Shown here: positions 26,745 to 34,217 of the stretch, piece by piece
Position numbering within the stretch: the stretch's first letter is position 1
Layout: each line of letters starts with the position of its first letter
From: a virus
IMG/VR virus record: IMGVR_UViG_3300027747_000004
Span: 1 to 64,000 of that record
DNA: 64,000 bases
Direction: 5' to 3' (one strand)
Made by a program: the position numbers and the translations under genes
The notes under the pieces: model-generated
Told to the model about the DNA's origin: nothing
Databases searched by the model: none
The model's input: the letters and a program-made list of their open reading frames with translations, nothing else

Positions 26745-26768
26745 GTGCGTGTGTGTTGCGCCGCCAGT

Positions 26769-26960
26769 TTACATCACGTATTCGTCTTCGGTGTCGGCCA
26801 GCCAGTGAACCGCCTCGCTGATCTGGAACAGGCCGAAGCCCACCATCTCGCCTTGGATAAGGCGGCCGATCAGTTCCGGGTTCTTCTTTGCATAGCCCTC
26901 GCCAAAGATGGCGTCCACGGCCTCAACGGCCATATTTAAGTGTTCTTTCATCGCGCTCAT
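26769..26960 (-). CDS. Small hypothetical early protein
   Basis: The start MSAMKEHLNMAVEAVDAIFG is chosen because AACGAAAGACATACAC precedes it, the same leader as the gene upstream. The 63-residue product is acidic and helical, ending IQGEMVGFGLFQISEAVHWL and a short tail. It lies between the polymerase and another small gene in the leftward operon. No family recognised. Confidence 0.65.
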   Translation of the reverse strand: MSAMKEHLNMAVEAVDAIFGEGYAKKNPELIGRLIQGEMVGFGLFQISEAVHWLADTEDEYVM

Positions 26961-26974
26961 GTGTATGTCTTTCG

Positions 26975-27226
26975 TTATATCAGGGTGATGAACAGGGGCG
27001 TCAGGTCCCCCATCCACGCGCCGATGGTGTTGAATTCAAAAAACTCTTCTGCCTCTTCGAGGTCCATGTCCTCGGCCATGATGGTGATCACCCGGTCCTT
27101 GTCGTACGCAACCACGGGCTGCATGCCGAACCGGTAGGCAACGCCCAAAATGGCGTCGTCGTAGGTTGCGGGCTCCATGAACATGGCGTCTTCCACCAGC
27201 TCGAGTATCTGTTCGCGTTTGTGCAT
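26975..27226 (-). CDS. Small acidic hypothetical early protein
   Basis: An 83-residue protein (MHKREQILELVEDAMFMEPA, YDDAILGVAYRFGMQPVVAY), very acidic toward the C-terminus (MDLEEAEEFFEF). The leader AACGAAAGACATAC is shared with the next gene. Acidic early proteins of this size in phages are often inhibitors or DNA mimics, but no specific motif supports that here. Confidence 0.68.
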   Translation of the reverse strand: MHKREQILELVEDAMFMEPATYDDAILGVAYRFGMQPVVAYDKDRVITIMAEDMDLEEAEEFFEFNTIGAWMGDLTPLFITLI

Positions 27227-27339
27227 GTATGTCTTTCGTTTGTAGGTGGGGGTACTCGCTGCGTCTGCTTCAGGTTAACCGAGCAATCTTTGCAAGGACT
27301 GGGCGTACTGGCTCACAGCATCCGCTTTCCCCCCGAATA

Positions 27340-27876
27340 TCAGACCAGGTCTTCGGCCGTCAGGTCGTCGAAGTCGTCCACGCTGGCAGCGCCGCCGCCG
27401 GTGAAGCTCTCGCCGTCCTGGTAGAACTGCACGCCCATCAGCGTCGCGTTGACACGCTTGCCGTAGTTGTTGTCCTGCGCCCACAGCTCGATGCTGGCGT
27501 TGACGTAGCACCCGGCGTAGGGCTTGCCGTCCTGCTCGGTGAGCGGGCTCTTGTTCACGTCGATCACCAGGGGGCGCATGGGGTTGCGCGCGCTAATGTA
27601 CAGCATTCCCTCAAAGCCGTCGTAGTTCGACTTCAGGTCGCCGCTGTGCAGGCAGACCTTGTCGGCGGCGCGCATGGCCTTGAGGTTGGCCTCGGCCTTG
27701 GCGCCCCACTTCTCCTTGGCCACCGCGTCGATGGCGGCGTTGATGGCCGCGACCTGGGGGTCCTTAGGGTCGATCAGGAAAGCCGCGGAGAAGGCAGGCT
27801 TGCCCTCACCGTTGACGGTGGTTGCCTCGAACAGTTGGGGGAACGAGAGGCGGACTTTGTTGAGCTTGATTTTCAT
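27340..27876 (-). CDS. Single-stranded DNA-binding protein (DUF2815 / Enc34-like)
   Basis: A 178-residue protein with a start typical of the family (MKIKLNKVRLSFPQLFEATT), then KPAFSAAFLIDPKDP and GYCHV-like strand equivalents (AGCYVNASIELWAQDNNYGK, RVNATLMGVQFYQDG). The C-terminus is acidic (VDDFDDLTAEDL), as in many SSBs where the tail recruits partners. CGGAGTACCCT precedes the ATG. It should coat single strands during replication and is co-transcribed with the nuclease and polymerase genes. Confidence 0.9.
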   Translation of the reverse strand: MKIKLNKVRLSFPQLFEATTVNGEGKPAFSAAFLIDPKDPQVAAINAAIDAVAKEKWGAKAEANLKAMRAADKVCLHSGDLKSNYDGFEGMLYISARNPMRPLVIDVNKSPLTEQDGKPYAGCYVNASIELWAQDNNYGKRVNATLMGVQFYQDGESFTGGGAASVDDFDDLTAEDLV

Positions 27877-27891
27877 AGGGTACTCCGAAGT

Positions 27892-29043
27892 TTAAGGGTT
27901 TGTCACGTCGTCAAAATCAGACGCCGCTGCCGATGTGACCAGCGCAGGACGTTTGTCGGACTCGGGCGCCACGGATGGCTGGCCCTCGCTTTGGGTGATG
28001 AGCGTCTGGATCTTGGTCCACTGACGCGGGCCAATCTCGTCGGCCTTGGCCAGCTTCTCAATGCTCGTCGGGCTGGCCAGCTTGTAGTCGTACATCTGGT
28101 CGTGCTTGATCCGCATGGACTTGAGCGTCGCCTCGGCCTCCTCGGGGTTGGCCCACATGCGGTTGCCCTTCTTGCCCTGCACCAGCTTGTAGCCCGGCAC
28201 CGGTTCACCGGCCAGCAGACGCCGCTCGACCTCCGCGCGCACTGCCTTGATCCACCCCTCGATGAGGTTGGCGTTGGCCATGACACGCGCCAAATCGTCC
28301 TCGTGCGCCGTTTCCGGCACCACGGTGTCGAAGTCGTCCATGACGCTAGTACGCAGCGCCGGGCAGATCGCCTTGGCGCGGCACCACTGGCAGCCCTTCT
28401 CGGACGGCACGTAGACGTCGATTTGCTGGCGGGTGAGTTCAGCGGAGAACGCCACATCGGCCATAAACATCCTCAGGTCGTCAATGCTGAAGCTGAATTC
28501 GGGCTTGGCCAAGAGCCGGGGCTGGCTGATGACGACGCGCACGCGCTTGAAGTCGTAGGCGACCTTCAGGTCATCCCACGCGGCTGCGGCGTAGATCATG
28601 AGCTGGGGGTTGCCCTCAGCCTCGACCTCGCGGAAGCCGAACTTTGCGTCGACGATGATTAGCTCGTCGGGCGTCGTGATCACAGCGTCTGCCGTGCCGT
28701 GCGCACCCTCCTCACCGGTCAGCCAGCCGATGGGCAGGCGTTCCTCGACGTACAGCGCGCCGCCAGTGGCATCAAGTATCTCTACCACGTGGTCCACGTA
28801 GAACTGGATGTCCTTGGCCTGTTTCTCGTTCAGGACCAGCCCTGTCTCTTTTTCCTGCAGGCCCACGAAGCTCCATGCGTCCAGGTTTGATTTCAGGCAC
28901 TCGGCCGCGAAGGCGTGCATCATCGTGCCCTCGCTGGCGTTGTCAGAGCTGGTGTCTGGGATGCCCTCGCTCAGGGTGACGCTGCCGGGGCAGGTCATCC
29001 ACCGGGCGGCCGAGCTGGGGGATAGCTTGGCGTGGCCGCTCAT
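27892..29043 (-). CDS. DUF2800 family Cas4/RecB-like nuclease
   Basis: The start MSGHAKLSPSSAARWMTCPG is preferred over an upstream in-frame ATG because it overlaps the previous stop by ATGA and begins at the conserved N-terminal motif (SSAARWMTCPGS). The 383-residue protein has an HAFAAECL helix, GTADAVI and VDAKFGF, the PD-(D/E)XK core with Asp and Lys. A cysteine cluster, CQWCRAKAICPAL, may complete an iron-sulphur site as in Cas4/AddB. It probably processes DNA ends next to the SSB. Frequently neighbours DUF2815 and PolA in phages. Confidence 0.9.
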   Translation of the reverse strand: MSGHAKLSPSSAARWMTCPGSVTLSEGIPDTSSDNASEGTMMHAFAAECLKSNLDAWSFVGLQEKETGLVLNEKQAKDIQFYVDHVVEILDATGGALYVEERLPIGWLTGEEGAHGTADAVITTPDELIIVDAKFGFREVEAEGNPQLMIYAAAAWDDLKVAYDFKRVRVVISQPRLLAKPEFSFSIDDLRMFMADVAFSAELTRQQIDVYVPSEKGCQWCRAKAICPALRTSVMDDFDTVVPETAHEDDLARVMANANLIEGWIKAVRAEVERRLLAGEPVPGYKLVQGKKGNRMWANPEEAEATLKSMRIKHDQMYDYKLASPTSIEKLAKADEIGPRQWTKIQTLITQSEGQPSVAPESDKRPALVTSAAASDFDDVTNP

Positions 29044-29231
29044 TCCTTGGGCTCCACGTCGGTTACCGCGCTCGCCGAATTGGTCGTGTGCATGTTCTCC
29101 AAGTACGCGACCAGATGCAGGCCCAGCGCTCGAGCCGCGCTGGGTCCTCCCCCCTCGGTCACGTCCCACTTGATGTTGACCATGTTGGGGTCGTCCGGGT
29201 GGTCTACGATTGTCAGGACTACGGTGTTCAT
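29040..29231 (-). CDS. Small hypothetical early protein
   Basis: A 63-residue protein (MNTVVLTIVDHPDDPNMVNI, KWDVTEGGGPSAARALGLHL). The pattern of an early beta-strand and a C-terminal helix is conserved in small phage proteins next to DUF2800 genes. It overlaps both neighbours by ATGA, so it is tightly coupled. Function unknown. Confidence 0.75.
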   Translation of the reverse strand: MNTVVLTIVDHPDDPNMVNIKWDVTEGGGPSAARALGLHLVAYLENMHTTNSASAVTDVEPKE

Positions 29232-29614
29232 GTTGTCAACTCCTTCAGGAAGGCCGCGTATTCCGCAGGCTTGAGCTGGGGGCCCTTGGTCGCGCCGAAC
29301 TTGGCCAGCGCTTCAATGGTCTTGGCGCGGTCCACCTTGAACGTGTCCGTGATGGCCTTGGCCACCTGGGCGTAGTCAATCGTGTTAGACGACCCAGCGG
29401 GAGTAGTGGTGGTAGAGACCGTGGGAATGATCTCCGGTGTAGTCGTGGGCTTTGGGGGCGCCACCTCGGCCTTGGCCGGTGCGGGGATGTCTGCGGGAAG
29501 GAATTCACCTGCCCAAGGCTTGACGCCTTTAAGGGTGGGAAAGGGGTGCGCCAGGGCGGCGGTGAGGGCGTTGACCGCGTTGGTCAGCCCCTGGATTTTG
29601 TCTTCAAGACTCAT
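29228..29614 (-). CDS. First gene of the leftward early operon, hypothetical
   Basis: A 128-residue protein with an N-terminal helix (MSLEDKIQGLTNAVNALTAA), a Pro/Thr-rich linker (residues 45-78) and a C-terminal helical domain (YAQVAKAITDTFKVDRAKTI, EALAKFG). The second part resembles small domains found in phage recombination-module proteins, but I cannot name it firmly. CCCGGAGATACACAC precedes the ATG. It is the first gene behind the leftward promoter. Confidence 0.75.
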   Translation of the reverse strand: MSLEDKIQGLTNAVNALTAALAHPFPTLKGVKPWAGEFLPADIPAPAKAEVAPPKPTTTPEIIPTVSTTTTPAGSSNTIDYAQVAKAITDTFKVDRAKTIEALAKFGATKGPQLKPAEYAAFLKELTT

Positions 29615-29633
29615 GTGTGTATCTCCGGGTTAA

Positions 29634-29655
29634 GCAACAACAAAATCATTGTTGC
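29634..29655 (-). promoter_or_regulatory. 5' stem-loop of the leftward early transcript
   Basis: Seven-base perfect inverted repeat GCAACAA/TTGTTGC with an 8-base loop. On the minus strand it begins at 29655, seven bases after the -10 box, that is at the predicted first base of the mRNA. Confidence 0.6.
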
Positions 29656-29661
29656 GGACGG

Positions 29662-29667
29662 ATCATA
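29662..29667 (-). promoter_or_regulatory. Leftward early promoter (-10 box)
   Basis: On the minus strand the sequence CAAAAAGCCGTGTATGATCC carries TATGAT at 29667-29662. It is very similar to the divergent rightward promoter (CAAAAAGCTGTTGTATGATC). No good -35 box is visible; a CTGTAAC half-site (29688-29694 on the plus strand) lies just upstream. Drives the operon 29614 to about 22100. Confidence 0.6.
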
Positions 29668-29711
29668 CACGGCTTTTTGGACCTTCGCTGTAACTTTATA
29701 AAAAATTTTTG

Positions 29712-29740
29712 TTGTGGAATACAAAAAGCTGTTGTATGAT
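29712..29740 (+). promoter_or_regulatory. Rightward early promoter with ATACAA/TTGTAT dyad
   Basis: TTGTGG (29712-29717), 17-bp spacer, TATGAT (29735-29740). The dyad ATACAA (29719-29724)-N7-TTGTAT (29732-29737) overlaps the -10 box. The same dyad sits at 34385 and 37167. It would drive the genes from 29785 on. Confidence 0.7.
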
Positions 29741-29746
29741 CGGCCC

Positions 29747-29766
29747 CGGCAGCGATCTTGCTGCCG
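29747..29766 (+). promoter_or_regulatory. 5' stem-loop of the rightward early transcript
   Basis: Perfect 7-bp stem CGGCAGC/GCTGCCG with a 6-base loop (GATCTT). It starts seven bases after the -10 box, at the predicted transcription start. There is no T-run after it, so it is not a terminator. Confidence 0.62.
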
Positions 29767-29784
29767 TAAACCAAAGGTATACAC

Positions 29785-30072
29785 ATGAACTGGAACCCCT
29801 TCAAACGCATTGCCGAGCTGGAAAAAATGCACGCCCAAAACATTGCCGTTTTAAGCGCGCTCACCGACAAGGTCAACGACCTGAGCAACAAGCTCAAACA
29901 GCAGAACCATGTAATTTATCGTGATGATCAAACGCGGCCCGACACGCCCGTCAGCCTCACCGCAACCGACGTAGAGAAGGAAGCCAAGCGCCGCCTGCAG
30001 CGCGCGGCTTACGCTCGCAAATATTACGCCAAGAAACGCGCTGCCAAGGCCGCTGAGGGGGGTGCAAAATGA
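29785..30072 (+). CDS. Small coiled-coil hypothetical protein
   Basis: A 95-residue protein (MNWNPFKRIAELEKMHAQNI, VNDLSNKLKQQNHVI) with an N-terminal coiled coil and a Lys/Arg/Ala-rich C-terminus (AAYARKYYAKKRAAKAAEGG) likely to bind nucleic acid. AAAGGTATACAC precedes the ATG. It is the first gene after the rightward early promoter and overlaps the next by ATGA. Function unknown. Confidence 0.72.
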   Translation: MNWNPFKRIAELEKMHAQNIAVLSALTDKVNDLSNKLKQQNHVIYRDDQTRPDTPVSLTATDVEKEAKRRLQRAAYARKYYAKKRAAKAAEGGAK

Positions 30073-30254
30073 TCAAGTTCCTGAAAGAAAAACTGCGCCA
30101 GCCTACCCCTGTCGAGAAAGCCCTACGCGAGCTGCAGGAGGCTCGTTTATACCGTCTTGAAGCTCAGTCTGCTGTGGACTACGCCAAGAGCGTGGTCGAC
30201 TACAACAATGCGCGCATCATTCGTTTGGAGACGTTCTTGGAGGCACAGAAATGA
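30069..30254 (+). CDS. Small helical hypothetical protein
   Basis: A 61-residue, almost fully helical protein (MIKFLKEKLRQPTPVEKALR, ELQEARLYRLEAQSAVDYAK). Such short EL/R-rich helices are frequent in early operons of Burkholderiales phages. It overlaps both neighbours by four bases (ATGA), implying coupled translation. No function assigned. Confidence 0.72.
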   Translation: MIKFLKEKLRQPTPVEKALRELQEARLYRLEAQSAVDYAKSVVDYNNARIIRLETFLEAQK

Positions 30255-30472
30255 AAGTTAAAGAACTGATTGAGAAGCTGCAAGCATTTGACCCCGAGCT
30301 GATGGTAGTTCGCCCGGGTTACGAAGGCGGCATGACTGAGGTGCAATACGCCACAAAAATGCTGCTTGCGCTTAACGTCCGCGAAAAATGGTATTACGGG
30401 GCACACGATCAAGTTGATAGCACGAATGAGTGGCCCAAACACGAACACGCGCAAGCAGTGGAGTTGTCATGA
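30251..30472 (+). CDS. Small conserved phage protein (VKELIEKLQ type)
   Basis: A 73-residue protein starting MKVKELIEKLQAFDPELMVV followed by RPGYEGGMTEV. This N-terminal pattern is common in small proteins of many phages and prophages, but no activity is known. It overlaps neighbours at both ends by ATGA. Confidence 0.75.
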   Translation: MKVKELIEKLQAFDPELMVVRPGYEGGMTEVQYATKMLLALNVREKWYYGAHDQVDSTNEWPKHEHAQAVELS

Positions 30473-30564
30473 CTTGGCCATTTCCCCAATTCCCAAGGCC
30501 GGTGCCCGCCAAGGCACCGCCGCTTAAACCCAACCCTGACAACTACGAGGAGTCCCCATTTTGA
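30469..30564 (+). CDS. 31-residue proline-rich miniprotein
   Basis: The frame begins MTWPFPQFPRPVPAKAPPLK and ends in ESPF. Ten prolines in 31 residues suggest an extended, PPII-like peptide. Its ATG overlaps the upstream stop (ATGA) and its stop overlaps the TTG start of the next gene (TTGA), so the spacing of an operon member is kept perfectly. That arrangement is the main support. Confidence 0.5.
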   Translation: MTWPFPQFPRPVPAKAPPLKPNPDNYEESPF

Positions 30565-30911
30565 CTAAAGACGAAGCACTACAAATGTGTCTCGAATACA
30601 TTGAGACAGATGCGCACGAACGCAAGTACGTGCGTCACGCAATCAAAGAAGCCCTAGCACAGCCAGCGCAGGAGCCTGTCGGTAAATTCGCAAAATTCAC
30701 CGATGGAGTTTGGCGCGAAGTAACCGATGGGTCTGCTGGAGTCCCACTTTACACCACCCCACCCCAGCGCCCGTGGGTAGGGCTGACGGATGATGACAAA
30801 AAGCAAATTGCAAGAGAAGCAAATTACCACTGGGAAATGACAGCAGGTGAGTACGCAGAACGAATTGGTCAATTAACAGAAGCCAAATTACGGAGTAAGA
30901 ACAATGCTTGA
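30561..30911 (+). CDS. Hypothetical phage protein with VPLYTTPP/WVGLTDDD module
   Basis: A 116-residue protein starting at TTG (30561) behind GAGGAG, which decides the start. The centre contains GVPLYTTPPQRPWVGLTDDD. This module is very frequent in hypothetical proteins of phages and prophages of Burkholderiales and other Proteobacteria, usually downstream of varied N-terminal segments. Its role is unknown. The C-terminal helix (REANYHWEMTAGEYAERIGQ) ends the protein. It overlaps the SGNH gene by 8 bases. Confidence 0.78.
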   Translation: MTKDEALQMCLEYIETDAHERKYVRHAIKEALAQPAQEPVGKFAKFTDGVWREVTDGSAGVPLYTTPPQRPWVGLTDDDKKQIAREANYHWEMTAGEYAERIGQLTEAKLRSKNNA

Positions 30912-31299
30912 TTGTCTAATACTCGGAGACAGTATCGCGGTGGGAATGCACCAATTTAAGCCAGAATGTGCAGCCTACGCCAAAGGTGGCTGGAATAGTT
31001 GGCAATGGACTCGAGACTATCTAAAGAATGACTTAACCGCTAATACTGTCATCATCAGTCTAGGCAGCAATGACCACAAAGGGGTTAAAACTCGTCAAGA
31101 GCTGGAGACCATGCGGGCCAAGGTCAATGGCAGCAGAGTGTTTTGGATCCTGCCCGCCATCAAGCCCAGTATCCAGGATATTGTTAAAGAAATTGCAGCA
31201 GAGCACGGCGATACCGTACTGCCCATCACTAATCTACAACCAGATAATATTCACCCTAGTTGGGCTGGGTACAAAAAAATTAAGGAACAAACACAATGA
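30904..31299 (+). CDS. Compact SGNH/GDSL-type hydrolase
   Basis: A 131-residue protein with the hydrolase blocks in order: LGDSIAVG (nucleophile S10), a Gly in block II (KGGWNSW), GSND (54-57, oxyanion Asn) and DNIHPSW (D114, H117 catalytic pair). The fold normally exceeds 180 residues, so this is a minimal version. It has no signal peptide, so it acts in the cytoplasm. Substrate unknown; related phage enzymes may deacylate sugars or lipids. It lies in the early operon rather than among tail genes, unlike capsule-depolymerising esterases. Confidence 0.85.
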   Translation: MLDCLILGDSIAVGMHQFKPECAAYAKGGWNSWQWTRDYLKNDLTANTVIISLGSNDHKGVKTRQELETMRAKVNGSRVFWILPAIKPSIQDIVKEIAAEHGDTVLPITNLQPDNIHPSWAGYKKIKEQTQ

Positions 31300-31562
31300 C
31301 CTCACGCAGAGAGTCCTGGGCCCAGCAGATTCGCAAGCTGCTGCGCAACGAGCCCGATGGCCTGACACTTGGCGAGATGTGCGTGCACATCAACGCCCCC
31401 TACGCGTCGTTGTACGACGCGGCCTACAAGATGCCCGATGCCTACATCGACCGGTGGACCCTGACGCACAACTACGTCACAAGCGAGGCGATCTGGTGCG
31501 TCGTAGTGCCGCCGCCGCACTGCCCCCGACCCGACCCCCTACCGAAGGAAAGATATGATTAA
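31296..31562 (+). CDS. Small hypothetical protein, winged-helix-like
   Basis: An 88-residue protein (MTSRRESWAQQIRKLLRNEP, GLTLGEMCVHINAPYASLYD). The LRNEPDGLTLGEMCVHINA segment has the look of a winged helix-turn-helix used for DNA binding or regulation. The C-terminus is Pro-rich. Overlaps neighbours by four and eight bases. A regulatory role is inference only. Confidence 0.7.
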   Translation: MTSRRESWAQQIRKLLRNEPDGLTLGEMCVHINAPYASLYDAAYKMPDAYIDRWTLTHNYVTSEAIWCVVVPPPHCPRPDPLPKERYD

Positions 31563-31821
31563 CCTAAACGACTCGCAGCGCACCCGCCTGCGCGATTTGG
31601 CCAAGGTGCGCGGGGACAAAAACTACCCCATCATGCCCAACGTGGCCTTGGAGCAGTACATCGCCGAGCTCCGGGACCAGTACCCCGAGGCCTTCCACAG
31701 CTCGTACCAGACCATGACCAAGCGCGTCTTCATGGACGAGCCCACCACGGTGACCGCCCACGCCCGCTTCGTGCGCCCGCGCAGCGCGTCGCCCTACCAC
31801 ATCGTGCTGGTGGCCGCATGA
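31555..31821 (+). CDS. Small hypothetical early protein
   Basis: An 88-residue protein (MINLNDSQRTRLRDLAKVRG, YIAELRDQYPEAFHSS). It has a helical N-terminal half and a strand-rich end (TVTAHARFVRPRSASPYHIV). GAAAGAT precedes the ATG and the start overlaps the upstream gene by 8 bases. No family recognised. It is followed, with an ATGA overlap, by an HTH regulator gene. Confidence 0.7.
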   Translation: MINLNDSQRTRLRDLAKVRGDKNYPIMPNVALEQYIAELRDQYPEAFHSSYQTMTKRVFMDEPTTVTAHARFVRPRSASPYHIVLVAA

Positions 31822-32051
31822 CCCAGCTCAACCAACTCAGTGGCATCGAGCTGGCCGTCTACGCGGCCGGTAGCCAGGCCAAGCTGGCCGACCTCTTGGG
31901 CTGCAGCCAGCAGAACGTCAGCGCGTGGCTGCGCCGGGGCTGGGCCCCGGCTGAGCGCGTGGTGGAGATTGAGCAGGCAACGGGCGTGGACCGCAAGCTG
32001 CTGGTCAACCCCAAGCTGCGCGACCTGCTGACCCCACCCGAGGCCTTCTGA
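31818..32051 (+). CDS. YdaS/Cro-like HTH regulator
   Basis: A 77-residue protein with a clear helix-turn-helix: GSQAKLADLLGCSQQNVSAW (residues 18-37), then LRRGWAPAERVVEIEQATGV. This matches YdaS-type or Cro-type phage regulators that bind dyad operators. It is the second HTH protein of the window and lies just upstream of the replication gene. It could regulate the ATACAA/TTGTAT promoters or antagonise the repressor at 22010; neither is shown. Confidence 0.85.
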   Translation: MTQLNQLSGIELAVYAAGSQAKLADLLGCSQQNVSAWLRRGWAPAERVVEIEQATGVDRKLLVNPKLRDLLTPPEAF

Positions 32052-32079
32052 TAGACTCCGCGTCCGAACCCGGCTAGGG

Positions 32080-32096
32080 GTGGGGTAGCTCCCCAC
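32080..32096 (+). promoter_or_regulatory. Stem-loop in the leader of the primase-helicase gene
   Basis: GTGGGG/CCCCAC with loop TAGCT lies in a 107-base leader between the HTH regulator and the replication gene. There is no T-run, so a structured leader is more likely than a terminator. Confidence 0.45.
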
Positions 32097-32158
32097 GCCG
32101 AAAGCGCCTTATCCACGCCCGCCGTCGTTCCTTTCTCTGGATAGCAACTGGATAAGCA

Positions 32159-34189
32159 ATGTCACAACCAAATCCCGACCTGCCGCCGATCGGCAAGGTC
32201 TTTAACGGCGGCAACATCCCCGCCGAGCTCAGGGCACTGCGCCGGTGGGCCGTGTGGAAGGCCGTGTGGAACGAGGGCCGCCAGAAGTACGACAAGATCC
32301 CCTACAGCCCCCAGCACTTCGGCCTGAGCACCAAGAAGGTCTCCGAGTGGGGTGACTTCGACACCGCCTCCAAGGTCCTCACCCTCAACCCCACGCGCTA
32401 CTCCGGCCTTGGCCTGGTGCTCACCGGCATGACCGACGTGGTGGGCATCGACCTCGACAACTGCCGCAAGGACGGCCAGATCGCCCCGTGGGCGCGCGAG
32501 ATCGTCGACGCCATGGGCAGCTACACCGAGGTCAGCCCCAGCGGCACGGGCCTGCGGATCCTGGCCCTTGGCGAGTTCCACACCGACTGGAACAACCACG
32601 ACGTGGGCATCGAGGTGTACAGCGGCCACACGCCACGGTTCCTCACCATCACCGGCGACACCAAGCTGGCCCGGCCCATGGCCGCCGCCCGCCCCGAGGT
32701 GCTGCAGGGCCTGTTCGACGGCATGCGCAAGTCCACCATCAGCTCGGCCAACGTTATCCCGCTCGAGATGCCCGAGTTGGTCAACGAGCTGGCGCTGCCC
32801 GACGTGGCCGACATGCCCATCCCAGAGGCCACGCGCGACCTGCTGCTGCACGGGCCGGGCCCCGACGTCAGCGACCGCTCAGGCGCCCTGCACGCAGCCG
32901 GTGTGCAGCTCTACAGCGCGGGCTACGACGACGCCACGGTCCTGAGCATACTGGCGGCCAGCCAGCCGGTGATGGACATCGCCTTGGCCCACCGCCGGCA
33001 GGACCCCGACCGGGCGCTGGCTTACCTGTGGCTGGAGCACTGCACCAAGGCCAAGCCCAAGGCCACAACACCCACCGACATCCTGAGCGAGTTCGACGAC
33101 GTCTCAGCCGATCTGGAGGTGATCGCAAGCGCAAAAAAGGCGGCGGCCGCGGCCGTCATTCACGAGAACCGATTCAACATCGAGACGACCGCGGAGTTCG
33201 TTGTCAGGCGCAAGGCGACGTGGCTGATCAAGGGCGTGCTGCCCCGGGCCAATTTTGGCGTGTTCTACGGTGCCTCAGGCAGCGGCAAGAGCTTCTTCGT
33301 GTTTGACCTGGCCGCGGCCATCGCCCGGGGCGTCGACTGGCGGGGTAAGCGCACCACCAAGGCCCGCGTGCTGTGGATCGCGGCCGAGGGCCAGGAAGAC
33401 ATGCGCAAGCGCGTGCACGGCTACTGCATGGCGCAGGGCATCGAGCCCGGCGACTTGGAGATGTCGTTCATCAGCGACGCGCCCGACCTGCGCAACCTGG
33501 TCGACGTCAAGGCCCTGATCAAGCAGATCAAGAAAAAGGGCGAGTTCGACCTGATCGTCATCGACACGCTCGCGCAGGTCATGCCCGGGGGCAACGAGAA
33601 CAGCGGCGAGGACATGGGCATGGTCATGGGCCACTGCAAGGAGATCACGCGCGCAACGGGCGCTATGGTCGCCCCCGTCCACCACAGCGGCAAGGACGAG
33701 AGCCGGGGCGCCCGTGGCTGGTCGGGGCTCAGGGCGGCCTGCGACTTCGAGTTTGAGGTGATCCGCGTGGACGAAGATAGAGTCGCGACGGTGACCAAGA
33801 TGAAGGGCGGCGAGGACGGCGCGGAGTACGGCTTTCGCCTGCAGACCGTGGTGGTCGGCCAGGACGAGGACGGCGACGCTGAGACGACCTGCGTGGTGTC
33901 GTACACGGACAGCAGCCGGGCGACCGTGGTGGCCGCTGCCGGGCCCAAGGGCGACAACCAGAAGGTCATCATGGACAACGCGGTTTCCATGATCGACCTC
34001 GCGGGCGAGGGGGTTACGTTCAATGAGATTGTTTCGGTGGTCTGGCCGCTGTACCCACGGGGCGACGAGACCAAGCGCGACCAGCGCAAAAACAACGTCG
34101 GACGGGACCTGCGGGGGCTCATTTCGAGCGGTTTTTTGGTCCAAAACGACGCCGGCGTGGTCAGTCTGCCCCAGAAAAAGACCTTGTAA
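32159..34189 (+). CDS. Bifunctional PrimPol-type primase and RepA-like helicase
   Basis: A 676-residue replication protein. The N-terminal domain has archaeo-eukaryotic primase motifs: IDLD (D98 and D100, metal ligands), SGTGLRI (128-134) and SGHTPRFLTITG (155-166, sxH motif). The C-terminal half is a RecA-fold hexameric helicase of RepA type: Walker A GASGSGKS (371-378), Walker B LIVIDTLAQV near 470, and a sensor HHSGKDESRGARG. It should prime and unwind at the origin; iteron-like repeats lie directly downstream. It complements the PolA gene on the other operon. Confidence 0.93.
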   Translation: MSQPNPDLPPIGKVFNGGNIPAELRALRRWAVWKAVWNEGRQKYDKIPYSPQHFGLSTKKVSEWGDFDTASKVLTLNPTRYSGLGLVLTGMTDVVGIDLDNCRKDGQIAPWAREIVDAMGSYTEVSPSGTGLRILALGEFHTDWNNHDVGIEVYSGHTPRFLTITGDTKLARPMAAARPEVLQGLFDGMRKSTISSANVIPLEMPELVNELALPDVADMPIPEATRDLLLHGPGPDVSDRSGALHAAGVQLYSAGYDDATVLSILAASQPVMDIALAHRRQDPDRALAYLWLEHCTKAKPKATTPTDILSEFDDVSADLEVIASAKKAAAAAVIHENRFNIETTAEFVVRRKATWLIKGVLPRANFGVFYGASGSGKSFFVFDLAAAIARGVDWRGKRTTKARVLWIAAEGQEDMRKRVHGYCMAQGIEPGDLEMSFISDAPDLRNLVDVKALIKQIKKKGEFDLIVIDTLAQVMPGGNENSGEDMGMVMGHCKEITRATGAMVAPVHHSGKDESRGARGWSGLRAACDFEFEVIRVDEDRVATVTKMKGGEDGAEYGFRLQTVVVGQDEDGDAETTCVVSYTDSSRATVVAAAGPKGDNQKVIMDNAVSMIDLAGEGVTFNEIVSVVWPLYPRGDETKRDQRKNNVGRDLRGLISSGFLVQNDAGVVSLPQKKTL

Positions 34190-34217
34190 TTCTTTGCGTG
34201 TTTGTAAATAAATGCGT

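Noticed and set aside
27227-27339. Short leftward frame ending in VSQYAQSLQRLLG after the SSB gene
   Set aside because: Only 13 codons from the nearest GTG and no ribosome site. It is more likely an untranslated gap.
27229-28662. 477-codon plus-strand open frame opposite the SSB and DUF2800 genes
   Set aside because: It runs through an intergenic region and two recognised genes on the opposite strand and resembles no protein. The DUF2815 and DUF2800 frames are conserved.
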